The notes under the pieces: generated by a model
Seen by the model: the letters and a program-made list of their open reading frames with translations, nothing else
Told to the model about the DNA's origin: nothing
Databases searched by the model: none
Program-made: the position numbers and the translations under genes
Part shown: one piece after another, positions 11,179 through 22,411 of the stretch
Layout of the letters: the number at the start of each line of letters is the position of its first letter
How positions within the stretch are numbered: position 1 is the first letter of the stretch
NCBI RefSeq assembly: GCF_963966145.1
Contig: NC_091049.1
Coordinates: 8,494,001-8,558,000, forward strand
DNA from: Tenebrio molitor
Taxonomy: Eukaryota; Arthropoda; Insecta; Coleoptera; Tenebrionidae
DNA: 64,000 nucleotides
Direction of reading: 5' to 3'

Positions 11179-14100
11179 TTACAACTTTTTGTACCAGAAC
11201 AAGTAGTGGTCGCCCTCTTCGATAAGCAAGTCGTCGACACCTGGAACAGAGGGGTCAGATCTGGCGGGCAAAACTGCGACCTGCCTTACCGACTGGCGCG
11301 ACGAGCTGATTGGCCGGCGGCGCGCTAGGGTCGGGCACCTCCGGCAGCCGGTACAGCAGCCAGTAGTGGTACCCCATCGGCTCCTCCTTGTACCCCGCTA
11401 AGGTGTGGACGTAGTGACCGTTGGGCCACTCCGACGCCTCGAACGTGAAGTGCGGATCCAGGTCCATGGCCGTCTGCATGATCGAGTAAAAGGAGGTGTT
11501 CCTGGGGGCAGTGATGGCGATCGTGCAGTTCTCCGTCACGTTGGAGCCCACCCACAAGGTGTACGTGATGGTGACGTTGCGGATCTCGGAGTCGTTGCCG
11601 TGGACCGACAGCGATTTGGTCAGGCCGTCGATTTCCACTAAATGGGGATCAGTGAGGGGCGCGGGACTAGTAAGTAACGTGCCTACCGTGATTCTCTAGG
11701 TCACCGTCGTACTTGCCGCAGTCCAGGGTGCGGACTGCGCCGAGACCACGGCTGGACAGGGCGAGGATCACGTCAGAGGTTAGGCCTGGATCGGTGAAGG
11801 CCCCGTCGGGGTCCTGGCGAGACTCGATGTAGTATTTGGCAGCGGTCTTGTTCCAGTGGGAACTCGCCTCCGTCATGTCCTGCAGCGCCTACAAAACACA
11901 AAAATAAATAAATCACGGCTTCCTAGATTAATAAGAGTCGAAGCCTCTAATACGGCTGGTCGAGTTCCTTGAACTGTCTGTTCCTTCAAAAGCCAAAAGT
12001 ATAGTAGCGCCCTCTACCAAAAAACGAATATTTTTTAAATTAAATGAATGAAAAATCGTATTAATGTTTTTTTTTTCTATCAATAATCTACTTTTTGAAG
12101 TAGTGTATGTAACATACAAATTACGATTCTTTTTAAAATGAGATTTGTACGCGGTTAAGCAGCCAAATACACAAATGTATAGTGGCGCTCTCTCAGGAAC
12201 AGAAAAAATGCTTGCAACTGATGAACTCGACCAGCCGTATTAGAGGCTTCGACTCTTATTAATCTAGGAAGCCGTGAAATAAATCAAATCAGTTCACAAG
12301 TACGACGCTAGAGGCGCTCGATATGGCTCATCTGTCACAAAATCAGCCTCAAAAAATGACGACAGTGTTGCCAACCCGATGTAAACAAAAATACTGTCAA
12401 ATCTAGTCTAGCAAGAGGAATTGATCGAATTGCTACCGATTTTACGTCCCCAAGAGTCAAGACTCACTTGCATGGTCAGGGCCGTATTGTACAGATTTCC
12501 GAATCCCCCATCCGGCAACTGCTGCCTCGCCAGACTCATGCTAGGCCTCCTGAGAGAGTGCTGCAGGTTCCTGTGCCTGTGGTCTTTAACGATGCACCGC
12601 AGCGCCAAAATCGTCATCGCCACCGTGTCAATATTATGATCCTTGGCGGTGTTCGCGATGTCCAGCAGCCTCCTAATTTGCTTCTTCCTGACGTGCGCCC
12701 TCGAGCTGCACGCCGCCAACGTCGCATAAGCGAACTCCAGGTCGTGGACGGCCTCGTGGTGCTGCAGCGTGCCGACAAGATCGTGTCCGTGGAACTGGCG
12801 CGGGTCGTGACAAAGAGCGCTGAGGGCGAGGGCGTACTGGGCTAGTTTGGGGGGCGTGATGGGGATCTCGTGGTGGCGCCATAGCAAAATCACGATCTCC
12901 ACCTCCATCTGTTTGGTGGAGAGTTGCATCTCGACGGGGGTGGGCATAGTCACGCCGACATCTTCGTACGAGGCGAGCTGGAGGGCGGTCAAGGCTTTGG
13001 GGGTGTCGTTCCGCCAACCCCAGTTAGACTCGCGCTGGGTTGTTAACCACGAGAGGGCGCGCTGCAGGGTGGACTCGCGCTCGGGGTTCTCGGATGTGGA
13101 GCGGAACGAGTCGGTCGTCCCTGAAAATGTCAAAGGAATGTCAAGGGGCGGAAGACATTTGGGGAGTTTTTCTGCCAAGGTTGGTAGTTAATGGAGCGCG
13201 AAGTGTCACACGGAATGATTGTTTTACGAACAATGAAAGTTTTCCACAAGTGACAAATCTACGCCGCGGACACTAAAGGTAAACCAACAATAATAACAAT
13301 TTTATATTTTATTGACAATAATTTGATTGAAATGTGATTGATTGAATTTCATTTGCGTTCCTCTAATCTGTTAATTTTCCGAATCAGTTGTCTAAAGGTT
13401 TATTAAATCCATATTTTCACCGTCGCTTTTGTAATATACCCCAAGCAGCTTTAAATTAACTTTCATTTATTGTTCCTATAATGCGTTTCCATGGTGAAAT
13501 CAATACATTTTAAATTAACGGAGTGAACGTTCTACAGAAGAGAAAATTAATTCTGGAAATTCAATTTAGCAAATATTATTCCAGTGGTAAATGATAGAGC
13601 TGCTTTTGACCCATGATAATGTTATTCAAGATTTTTTACATTTTGCCAAACGTCGAATTTGTAAATGACGCGTAATTGTTTATACTGTGTGTTGATTCTC
13701 TCTAATAAATGTTTCAAATGTCATACTCATAACGTGCCGTGAAAATTTGCCACTTCAAAACTCTGCTGAACCCATACTAGCAAAACTGTTTTGATGTACG
13801 GTCGGTGGACAAATAAAACTGGGACACTTAAAATTTAATCTATGTAAATCTATGTAAATCAGACCATTGAATTGTCAATATATTTGTCAGTGTCTATATA
13901 ATATGCCATACCAAAGTTAACCTATATTTGTGATTAAGCAAAATTTACCTCTTACTATGATACCTAACTAATATCCTGCACGACTCCTTTGTCGTCTTAA
14001 TCAACCCAAAACAATGTCATTTACACTTTGAAAAATGATAAACAACAAAAAGTACAAAATGACAAGTACCAGGTGTCAAATGTCAAATTTACATTCTAGC

Positions 14101-14707
14101 CAGAAAGCAAGAGAGGCGGCAAATCTATACGTAGGTACCTTATAAATCACAGCTGACCACATTTATAATAAATCTGTATTAACTTGGCTGTTGGTAAACG
14201 TCAAATTATCAGATGACAGTCCATTTTGCAACTAGAACTGTCATTTAAAAAAAAATATTCGATTTTATGGTGATTATCGAAATAAAAATATCTCTGAATG
14301 GAACATTTCGAAGTATTCTAATGATAAATAAATTAAATGTTATTGACGCTTCATTTTGAGTTGTTTGTTCAAAAAACAAGTTACAAAGTAGTGATGCAAT
14401 CTGTTCCTTGACAAAGTTCGTCCTCGTGAAGGACATTTATAGTTCCTTCCGGGAGAAATCGCGTACTAAACTGAAGCTCAAGACATTGTGGTACTCCTTT
14501 AAAAAATGTCATGCAACTCTAGAGCTGTCTAGACGAGAGTCTGGAGATACATATAGTAGGTATCTTTTAGGAAGAAAAAATTCTGAAGGACATCTTTGGC
14601 TGTATTGGCTTACCTTTTGATGTGTAGGAAGGAGTTTGCAGCTCGATATCTTGCGAATACCCGAAGGCCACCAGCGATATGGACACTATGAGCGGCAGAT
14701 AGACCAT
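11179..14707 (-). CDS. Secreted cobalamin-binding-like protein with DUF4430 tail (CG3556 / intrinsic-factor-like)
   Basis: Five coding exons on the minus strand: 14707-14614, 13120-12468, 11888-11687, 11637-11290 and 11240-11179. All junctions are GT-AG and frames match, giving 452 residues. The protein starts with a signal peptide (MVYLPLIVSISLVAFGYS). Exon 2 carries the repeated helices of a transcobalamin/intrinsic-factor barrel (ALSWLTTQRESNWGWRND, ALTALQLAS, VAMTILALRCIVKD, LPDGGFGNLYNTALTMQ). Exon 3 continues it (SRQDPDGAFTDPGLTSDVIL). Exons 4-5 form a DUF4430 domain (TITYTLWVGSNVTENCTI, GYHYWLLYRLP, ending GDHYLFWYKKL). In vertebrates this architecture binds vitamin B12. Insects largely lack B12-dependent enzymes, so the ligand here is uncertain. 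Intron 1 is 1.5 kb and intron 2 carries a MITE; introns 3 and 4 are about 50 bp. Confidence 0.85.
11915..12275. mobile_element. MITE inside intron 2 of the cobalamin-binding-like gene
   Basis: Nearly perfect terminal inverted repeats of about 55 bp begin ACGGCTTCCTAGATTAATAA and include AGAGGCTTCGACTC and GACCAGCCGTATT. The element is 361 bp and has no ORF. It sits wholly within the 579-bp intron, of which it makes up more than half. Confidence 0.85.
13275..14613. other. Intron 1 of the cobalamin-binding-like gene
   Basis: AT-rich intronic DNA. Apart from a short direct repeat (TCTATGTAAA twice near 13841) I see no element or exon in it. Confidence 0.5.
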
Positions 14708-15519
14708 TTTCCTTGTCGTTTTGCTCTCCTACACCACCACCACCATAAGGACCGCAGCAGCAACTGTCGCCGATAAGGAACGTTCCACACCTACAACTAA
14801 TCAAGAGGAGACTTAATTGGTCCCAAGGCCGTAGAGCGAGCGTCGAAAATCCGCCGTTCCGTACCTGTGTCGTCTCGACGGCGCCTTTGCGTCCCCTTTC
14901 TGAAGAAAAACTGGCGTGGTCGATCGCTCCGCCAGACGTGCGAGCGGCAGCGCCCTCTGCTTCGCTTTTCCGGGATGCGCCTATCGATTTACCGGCCATT
15001 CATGGGACGGTGTTTACATGTGTGACTCACTCCGGCGATGTCTTTTTATTATGTCGGACGGATTAATTGCCCCACGGTCATAAAATTGCTTAATTGGAGG
15101 AGATTGGTTGTGTGCCGAGCCGAGCTCGATTTTCGATTTTGACCCGATTTTGTGGGGTTAGGGGTTTGGGAAGATGCGAAGGGAAAGTTTGCGCTTCGGG
15201 GATAGGTAACATGTGGTGGTGAGTGTCGGGGGTTGGGGAGGCGGTTTGTAGAAACTGTCAGAAAGAGACGCCTTTCGACAGTCAGGACGAGTTGATATAG
15301 AGTGGTCTGACAAAATTTTGAATGGACGAAATAAGATGTAAAAAAAACAATTTTAGTGGGTATCAAAAAAAAAGAAGAAAATCGAGAGGGAAATTGTATG
15401 GAAAAACCTACCTAAAAACTACGTTGGTGCCAAACAGAAATTAAGAAAAAAATCGGCTAACAGTGAAAACAGAAAAATGCGATATAAGAAGTGAAGTAGA
15501 TCTACAAACGAAAAGATGA
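14708..15519. promoter_or_regulatory. Upstream region of the cobalamin-binding-like gene
   Basis: Directly upstream of the minus-strand ATG at 14707. About 14830-15000 is GC-richer than its surroundings, as near an insect promoter. No TATA box or initiator could be fixed with confidence, and a separate 5' non-coding exon is possible. No other gene is seen in this stretch. Confidence 0.3.
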
Positions 15520-15972
15520 AATAATAGTATATTATATATTGAGGGAGAGAAATGTATGATTTTTCCTAAGGTGCAGTTTGTAGCCAGAGGGCGAAGCCTG
15601 AGGGCTACAAAGCACCGAGGGAAAAATGAGCATTCTCTCCAGAAGTATATATACTATTTTTTTCACGGTAGGGAGTAGAAACAGCACAAAAATCTCAAAT
15701 TTTAAGAATAAAAAAATTATGACAAATGAGTTGTCATCTTTCGATGAATTTAATGGAATTAGTAGTTGCCTTGACAACACAATTAGATTTTTGTCACAAC
15801 AGTCAAAAAAAATGAAAACTCCCATTAGATTTTTGTCACAACTGTCAAAAAAATGAAAACTCCCTAGGGAGCAAATATTTGCAAATATTTGCTCCCTAGG
15901 GAGAAAATGCTCTACTTCTGTCACGATGTTGACATCCGAAAAGTTGATTTCTACTCCCGATCGTGAAAAATA
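15520..15972. mobile_element. Palindrome-bearing element A1
   Basis: A palindrome (15536-15650) is flanked by AATAGTATAT and ATATACTATT. Its inner stem is GGTGC-TTTGTAGCC / GGCTACAAA-GCACC around the centre AGAGGGCGAAGCCTGAG (15586-15602). The tail at 15859-15904 is two copies of CTCCCTAGGGAG around a double CAAATATTTG. The tail half-site GGGAG also occurs in the palindrome arm (TTGAGGGAGAGA). An inverted repeat (TTTTTCACGGTAGGGAGTAG at 15658 and CTACTCCCGATCGTGAAAAA at 15951) brackets the rest. No recognisable protein. Confidence 0.55.
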
Positions 15973-15978
15973 GTTATT

Positions 15979-16512
15979 TATTGTATAAGTGTTTTAGATA
16001 GCATTTTATCTACGCAAGAATTTTTAACCGCGAGTGCGAACGCACGAGCGGTTAATATTCTTAAGTGGATAAAATGCGACTAAAACACGAATGCAATATA
16101 ACGTTTTATCCACAATTACAACGATTTAAAATCAGAATCGCCAAAATTTCATCTCGTCATCAAAAAATGATTTGACATTACACTCTGACAGCGGATGTCA
16201 CCTCAAAAATCATTGAAATTAACTAAAAAACATGGGAGGTTGAATAGTCGCTATTTATTTTTGATTGTTTATCGACTCCATTTGTACAAAACGCTGTGCA
16301 AGTTGGTGAAAATGGAAGAAAGTGATCCTGTTTCTGAGACAATTCTTGAGGAAGCTGAAGAAGCGACTCGCCAGTTATTGATTTAAGATTGTATTTTTTC
16401 ATTATTGCACTAGTGGAATAAAGTGATTTCATTATTCCACTAGTGGATAAAGTGTTACTTTATACGGTTCATAAGTGTGGATAAAACTTCAATTATAAGG
16501 TAATTGTGGATA
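15979..16512. mobile_element. Palindrome-bearing element A2 with remnant ORF
   Basis: The palindrome at 15979-16100 has centre CGAGTGCGAACGCACGAG (16031-16048), matching the shared CGAG core. A short ORF (about 16312-16386, MEESDPVSETILEEAEEATR then QLLI and stop) resembles in layout the start of the recombinase remnant in element B. The tail (16407-16456) has two copies of TTCCACTAGTGGA-like palindromes. The word GTGGATAAA occurs in the palindrome arm, the tail and further copies up to 16512, on both strands, as expected of a repeated binding site. Confidence 0.55.
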
Positions 16513-17904
16513 AAAATATTAATTTGCCAAAAAAAAAAAACAGAGGAAGGGACAGGTAACTCCTTATGGAAGGCGTAATGGAATAGATTATGAGTTAAAA
16601 ATGACAAAATAAATTGTAAATATGTATGATGAAAAAGTATAGCAAGAAATAAAGAATACAAGTAAATAGTAGAAAAAAAAAAACAAAATAAAGAAAGAAT
16701 GGGAAGCTAAAAATGCATATACAGAGTGTCCCACTCTGTATATATCTCTATTATTTATGGACCGATTTTTGTGAAATTTAACAGGGTGATCAACAATGAC
16801 TGAGTCTATTGGCAATGAAACAAATGAAAAATATTGGCGTTTTTCTGTTTCGTAATTGGCATTGACCGGATGTTTTAACTTGACACGACACAAAAAATAG
16901 GTTATGTCGGGTATGTTTATGCTATTACAAAAATGACGTTGTACTAAACTGTATAACCACAATACACAATGACTTCCGCAAAAATTCGTCTCCTAAAGGC
17001 AGTCGTACTACAAGAAAAAGAGGAGAAAACCGTATTAATTATTAAACCGTGTTAAGTACCTATTAAAACGCACCTATCCATGGATCAAATGAGCATCATT
17101 GTGAAATTTTGGACACTCCTGCAATTTTTGACACTCCTGTGACATTATTATTTATTTTTTAACGTTGAACACACTGATTTCCGTCACTAAAGTATCTGAC
17201 ATGCGGACCTATCAAAACGAACATAACATGCTGCTGAATTTCCCGCGATGTCTGAGTATTCTTCTATTGCAAACTAGTAAAACTGACAACAATGCACTAG
17301 ACACTGACGCTATTTATAACCTCAAACTTAGAAAAATATAACCTAATTCAAAAGACAGTTCTATCCAAGCAATACTTCTTCGTAGGACGTAAAATTTAAA
17401 GAATAACATGAACATGGTACTAAACCTCAATAAAATGTTTCTCAAAACATAGGAACATAAGTGCGCGTCCATTGCAACAATATCCAATTAAAATTGTTGG
17501 AAGATTTGGCGCAAATTTCGTAATGTTTATGGATGCTATGTTGCTTAGCCGATGTCGATAACCGATGAATAAAAAACAAATGCAAGAACACCATAACTTG
17601 TTGTTTGTTACATTAGACGCAGCAGTTAATTGTTACGACCCTTATTGTACAATATTAGATGATAAAGTGTGAAATGGACATGATAGTAGTAAATTAAGAC
17701 ATTAAGAATGTTATGGTCATTGTTTATTGATTACAATGAGTGACAACTGACAACAACAAAGACTAAATGTGCGGCTAACTTCGATCAAACCTTCATACCT
17801 GAAATAGCTGCAAAAAAATGTTCAAAATATCATCACAAAGTATAGGTAAAGTGTAAACTCCTGTTTAGAAATACATATTGACATAAGGAAATAGCACTTA
17901 TTCA
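16513..17904. other. AT-rich non-coding DNA
   Basis: No gene recognised. Around 16722-16745 a short inverted repeat (ACAGAGTGTCCCACTCTGT) resembles a transposon end, but no partner end was found. Confidence 0.4.
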
Positions 17905-18448
17905 TACCGGGTGTAGAATTAGTTTACGAGACATAGGATTTTACATGTAAAAATAAAGAGTTTCAATTATTGGCTCCCCTAACAATTTTATGGCAAAATA
18001 GTTAAAATGAAAGTTAGAGAGAATTAAAATTACTGTCTAATTTCAATCTTAGTTTTATTCTAACATCTTGTGGTACTGAAAGAAAGGCAAGAAAAGAGTT
18101 AACACAAAAATACGAAAAAGTACCTACTACTATACGAGTTCATTTGAAGGTCAGATCAAAAGAAAATTAAATAATAGTGAAACCACCCGACAAATCATTT
18201 TAGAAATCAAATTTCATTCCCAGTATGTACTGCTTTTTAGTATTTTTGTCTTAACTCCTTTCTTGCTTTTCTTTCAGTACCATAAGATGTTAGAAAAAAA
18301 CAAAGAGTAGAATTAGGCAACACTTTTAATTCTCTTTAACTTTCATTTTAACCATTTTGCCATAAAATTATTAGGGGAGCCAATAATTGGATTTCTTTAT
18401 TTTTACATGTAAAATCCTATGTCTCGTAAACTAATTCTACACCCGGTA
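17905..18448. mobile_element. Foldback MITE with about 200-bp arms
   Basis: Ends are TACCGGGTGTAGAATTAG and its complement. Inverted similarity runs well over 150 bp inward (GAGACATAGGATTTTACATG, TTGGCTCCCCTAA, CAAGAAAGGAG-like segments), leaving a short unique centre near 18130-18220. TA at each end fits a Tc1/mariner-type target duplication. No ORF. A transcript would fold into a long hairpin. Confidence 0.8.
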
Positions 18449-18473
18449 TATCAGTTACATATCACAATTTATT

Positions 18474-19025
18474 TTTTCGGCCTCCGTCTAGAAAATACTG
18501 ATTTTCTATTCGTCTAAAGCGTTTCGAAAATGGCATTTCGCTGCCCTGGCAAGAAAATGGAAACAGGAATTTTTAATGAAAGATTTTACGTTGGCGGCAC
18601 TGAGTGTCAATATCATGTGGAATTTTTGTACAATTTTTTAACTTGAAAAATTGATGTTGGGCAAAATTGTATCCTTTATCGCAAGCTGTACATTGTGTAT
18701 GGCAAAAGTCGAATCAGTAGAGGCCGAGGGGGTTATCAGACTTACGGGCGGCCGGCTACCAGGCCGACAACCCTCATGGACAACTGGCGACGAGTTAGGA
18801 ATAATAGAGAGGACGACGACGGTTTTGAATATTTGAGGAATTGATTAACTTTGAAAGTGTCACAGTTGCTTTTTGGATGTTTTATGTTGCCAATGGAAGA
18901 AAAATAAATTCCCTATCTGGTAATATTTTAATAAAAATTATTATATTTTGCTTTAAATAAATCGTCGGCCGAAAAAGTTTTGTGTACCTATTACACGGCT
19001 AGAAAATGGCATTTTCTAGCCTTTT
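18474..19025. repeat. Possible further palindrome element
   Basis: TTTTTTCGGCC at 18473 and CGGCCGAAAAA near 18966 are inverted. Short palindromes GTCTAGAAAATACTGATTTTC (18486) and GGCTAGAAAATGGCATTTTC (18998) resemble the tail repeats of the nearby palindrome elements. The interior is locally GC-richer near 18720-18800. No CGAG core was found, so membership is doubtful. Confidence 0.25.
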
Positions 19026-19293
19026 ACCATATGTACTTTTGCTTGTGTTTATTTTTATGTTTATAAGTATTTCTTAGATTCTCTTTGGTTAATTGCAAAT
19101 TGATTGTTTTTTTCAGATTGCTGTCTGCATACCACGAACGGTCCTCCGCGACGCAGGTAAATAAATGCCGGGTGTTATGAAAGTCCACGTAATAAATTTA
19201 ATCACCAATAGAACTCTTTAAAATAAACATTTTTTACATATAGATCTTTCTTTAATTGAATATTTTTTTTACGTTTTTTAATTCCCACGTACA

Positions 19294-19685
19294 TACAGTC
19301 TGTTTTTTAATCAAAGAACCACAACACCGCAATTTACACCTAAAATAGAGCTGACAACATTGTACACTTTTGACCTAGGGTGAAAAATCTCATCATATAG
19401 AAATTGAGGTTATTAGAGATATTAGAAGCGCAGCATGTTAATAAAGTTAACAATAACTAATAACAACTAACTTGAAAGTTTAATAAATGTCTTACTTTGC
19501 GAGGCATTTTTAATAACACGTTCAAATTTTAGATGCGAGTTTGCGTACTTTCAAGGACATTAAAAATGACAGGCGTTGGCTGGTATAGCCAACAGATATC
19601 ATTAAATTTCCTAAATTTAGTAAAATTTTATATTTGCAAACCTAAATCAACAGGTCGTGGTTCTTTGATTAAAAAACAAACTATA
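19294..19685. mobile_element. MITE with TTTTTTAATCAAAGAACCAC termini
   Basis: The left end TACAGTCTGTTTTTTAATC, continuing into AAAGAACCACAAC, is matched in reverse by GTCGTGGTTCTTTGATT and AAAAAACAAACTATA on the right. It is about 390 bp with no credible ORF and probable TA target duplication. Confidence 0.75.
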
Positions 19686-20073
19686 CATCAACCGTGCGTA
19701 TTCAGCCAATCAGAGCGCTTCCTGTCATCCAATAAAAAATGTCTATCGTGATAAAAATGTCCTACTCCTCTACGGTCCTACTACTCTGTCATCTGTCAAA
19801 AGTGATAAAATTTTCATGCTACTGCCAGATTTTCAAATTGTTTTTAATAATTGTGTTTTTAATAACTGTATTATACATAAATAATTATCTAACGTTAAAT
19901 CCGATAAAAAAATTTGGTCTTATTTTACCTTCGATAAAACCTTTACAGTTTTTACTGTTTACTGCTTCGTTATCAATGGATGTATAAACACATGAGTGGG
20001 TATGAATTTTAGGGTTCAAATCATATTTAATTTCAACTCTGGTTTGAAGAATTTGCGTAAAAAATAATAAATA

Positions 20074-20930
20074 AAAAATAGTATATTGTTATATAAGTGA
20101 GGAAAGGGATGCATTGCTAAACGAGAATGACAATTGGATCACGAGCGATAGCGAGTTGATCTAATCATTCAAGTTTAGCAATGGACCTTTCCTCACGTAT
20201 ATAACATACTATTTTTTCCAACGTCAAGAGCTTTCGGTTTATCTTCCATAGGTATTATCAATTTATTATTTTATACAAATCAACATAGAAGTGAAATTTG
20301 AAAATCACGTTTCCATGCTCACAGTAAACAATAAAATTAATTAATGAATGTCAAGTCGTGTTTTTACCAAAACTTGAAAATTACTCAGAATTTACTAAAC
20401 AAATAGTAATGGAAGTAGAAGATAGTGTTGTAAATTTACCAAATACAGAAATTAAAGAAGCAGCGAAGTAGGTATCTTTGGAATTATTACCTATAAAATC
20501 TCGAGCACGCTACGGAAAGGAATACAATGCGTTACTGAGATGGAGACAAGTAGTAAGAAGCGCTAGTTTGGCGTCAACGTCAAGCTCTGTACCGACACGT
20601 TATTTAGAAAAAAAAATCAGGAACATTTGGAGTTTTAATTCGTGTAAAAAATTGTACATTTAATTTCTATAATACTGATAAAAAAGTTAAGTATTTTTGT
20701 AAGTGCTAATTGTTAATAAAGAATTCTGACAAATGTATATTTGAACGTTATTTTAAAGTAAGTATGTACATACCTAAATGGGGATCAATTTTTTTTTTTT
20801 ACTTTCCCCACTAGTGAGGGAAGTGATTTACTTTCCTCACATGTGATGCAAACGCCTACTTTCGTCTCTAAATTGAGTGATGGAAATGTCATTTTCAGAC
20901 TTGACGTTGGAAAAAAATGTTTATTTTAAC
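20074..20930 (+). mobile_element. Palindrome-bearing element B, crypton-like
   Basis: A 144-bp palindrome (20074-20217), with AAAAATAGTATATTGTTATA mirrored by TATATAACATACTATTTTTT, surrounds the centre CGAGCGATAGCGAG (20142-20155). A tail near 20807-20855 contains two related palindromes around CACTAGTGAGG and CTCACATGTGA. The half-site GAGGAAAG of the palindrome arm (20099) recurs in the tail as CTTTCC and GAGGGAAG. CCAACGTCAAG at 20218 and CTTGACGTTGG at 20901 are inverted and probably mark element boundaries. The body holds a broken ORF similar to crypton tyrosine recombinases. Confidence 0.6.
20409..20663 (+). pseudogene. Crypton-like tyrosine recombinase, N-terminal remnant
   Basis: Reading from ATG 20409 gives MEVEDSVVNLPNTEIKEAAK, an in-frame TAG at 20469, then VSLELLPIKSRARYGKEYNA and LLRWRQVV, before the reading loses meaning and stops at 20663. 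The pattern LLPxKSxxRYxxxYxxxxxW is what I know from the N-terminal (core-binding, SAM-like) domain of insect crypton recombinases and of related domesticated proteins. The catalytic domain with the R-H-R-Y residues is absent, so this cannot be active. It sits between the palindrome and tail of element B, linking that element class to tyrosine recombinases. The assignment rests on a motif of about 25 residues and could be wrong. Confidence 0.5.
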
Positions 20931-20955
20931 GTGTCCTATTGGTGGTTAAACGTAT

Positions 20956-21334
20956 TACTATGGCGAGCATGGAATTTCGGGCAACAATTTACATCTCATT
21001 TAAAAAACCCAATGTAGTCTAAGCTTTATTGTCATAAATGTCATAATAATTAATTTTGACGGAACTTCAAAATAAACTGTCACAGTTATGCACAATTATT
21101 TTACATTTTAGTTATTGATTTCCAAAGTTTAATAAAAAAGACGGTTTAGATCTCAGAAAATCACATCTAAGCACTTGCAGCTTTTCAGATTTGATGAATG
21201 CAATTTGCAAAATGATATGAGACAATAGTTGATATTAAAATGAGGTTATTAATACGTCTAGCACCTAAAGCCTATTTCACATTTTATATAAATCAAATTT
21301 CAAGTCTGCCCGAAATTCCGTGCTCCCAATAGTA
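20956..21334. mobile_element. MITE with TACTATGGCGAGC-type ends
   Basis: The left end TACTATGGCGAGCATGGAAT, continuing TTCGGGCA, is the inverse of TGCCCGAAATTCCGTGCTCC, continuing CAATAGTA, on the right, with a few mismatches. It abuts the next element at a shared TA. No ORF. Confidence 0.7.
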
Positions 21335-22132
21335 CTATGGCGGCCAAAAAATTTCGTCCGTCATTTTTCCGTCATTTCAAAAAAATTGATGTAGTCCATT
21401 CTTTATTGTCATTATGACTGATGTTTTTACTTGTCACTTTTGAAAGTCAAGCAAAATGCCATTGGTATCAAATTTTAATAAAATTAAAATAGTAACTCTT
21501 GCACAAAGAGGAATGTCCCAAGCTGAGATTTCGATGGACCTTCGTATACCTAAAAGTACAATTTCGTCCATTCTTCAGAAATGGAGACAAAATGGAACTA
21601 TTGAAAGACAACAAGACTCAGGGAGGCCTAGCACATCTACTGCAGAAGAAGATAATATGCTTCTCAATAGATTACGCAATACTTAGTCATTTTAGGACGG
21701 CTGTTGAAGCTTCGTGTAAGGCGAGTTATAGATATCAATGGAGCGATGACCAATTATTAATTTTAAACTTAATTCATTTTATCTTTTGATTTAGCTACTT
21801 AAACAACAATAAATGTTCCATTTCCTTGTCTTTGCCTTAATGTTTTTCGTATGATTTTTTTTAAACTACGGCATACTCGTATAATTTCCACGGTTCTCTG
21901 TTTGGTACTTTAATCCAAAAATAGTCGCAAGTCTGCCTCTAGTGCCACTAGCGATCGTGTGGTGATTATGTAAGAGTGGAACTTATCCCTTGTTTTGAAC
22001 TGATGGACTGAATGACAGATTGTCAAAATGACAATAACGATAAAAAAGCGAGGTTATTGGTGCTTAAGGATAATTTACACTTTATGTCAAGGCCTTGAAA
22101 GTGACGGACGAAATTTTTTGGCCGCAATAGTA
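21333..22132 (+). mobile_element. Deleted Tc1-like transposon
   Basis: Inverted ends are TACTATGGCGGCCAAAAAAT on the left and ATTTTTTGGCCGCAATAGTA on the right, with GTCCGTCA/TGACGGAC inside, over about 35 bp. TA flanks. At 800 bp it is about half the length of a full Tc1-like element, and only the start of the transposase remains. Confidence 0.8.
21456..21686 (+). pseudogene. Tc1-like transposase, N-terminal DNA-binding part
   Basis: 76 residues starting MPLVSNFNKIKIVTLAQRGM. The stretch QRGMSQAEISMDLRIPKSTI followed by SSILQKWRQNGTIERQQDSG is the paired-like helix-turn-helix with the GRP linker (DSGRPSTSTAEED) typical of Tc1 transposases. The ORF stops after LLNRLRNT and the whole DDE catalytic domain is deleted. 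It could at most make a DNA-binding fragment. Confidence 0.8.
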
Positions 22133-22182
22133 CGTGGACTTCCACAACACTCGGGATATATTAAAAACAATGTAGGTCCATG

Positions 22183-22411
22183 TACAGTGGCGGCCATTAA
22201 TTTGGAAACACCAAGATTTTTCTATTGTAAATTGTTTGTCACTTTGACAATGTTATTGACATATCAATTTCGGCTGCGACAGTCTGTTGAATGCGCTCAA
22301 CGATGACATGAGTGACATGAGTTCATGACATAACGCTTACACTATCAAATATTAGAAATATCCAGTAAACTAGATTAGGCCAGTGTTTCCAAATTAATGG
22401 CCGCCAGTGTA
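22183..22411. mobile_element. 229-bp MITE with TACAGTGGCGGCC ends
   Basis: Left TACAGTGGCGGCCATTAATT and right AATTAATGGCCGCCAGTGTA, with TGGAAACA/TGTTTCCA inside, form 28-bp inverted repeats bounded by TA. The GGCGGCC end resembles that of the neighbouring Tc1-like element, so that family may have mobilised it. No ORF. Confidence 0.85.

Noticed and set aside
11405..13276. Plus-strand ORFs across the cobalamin-binding-like gene
   Set aside because: Antisense shadows of GC-rich coding exons with no motif of their own.
18651..18836. 61-codon ORF at 18.65 kb as a gene
   Set aside because: It lacks similarity and splice context; the region looks like part of a repeat.
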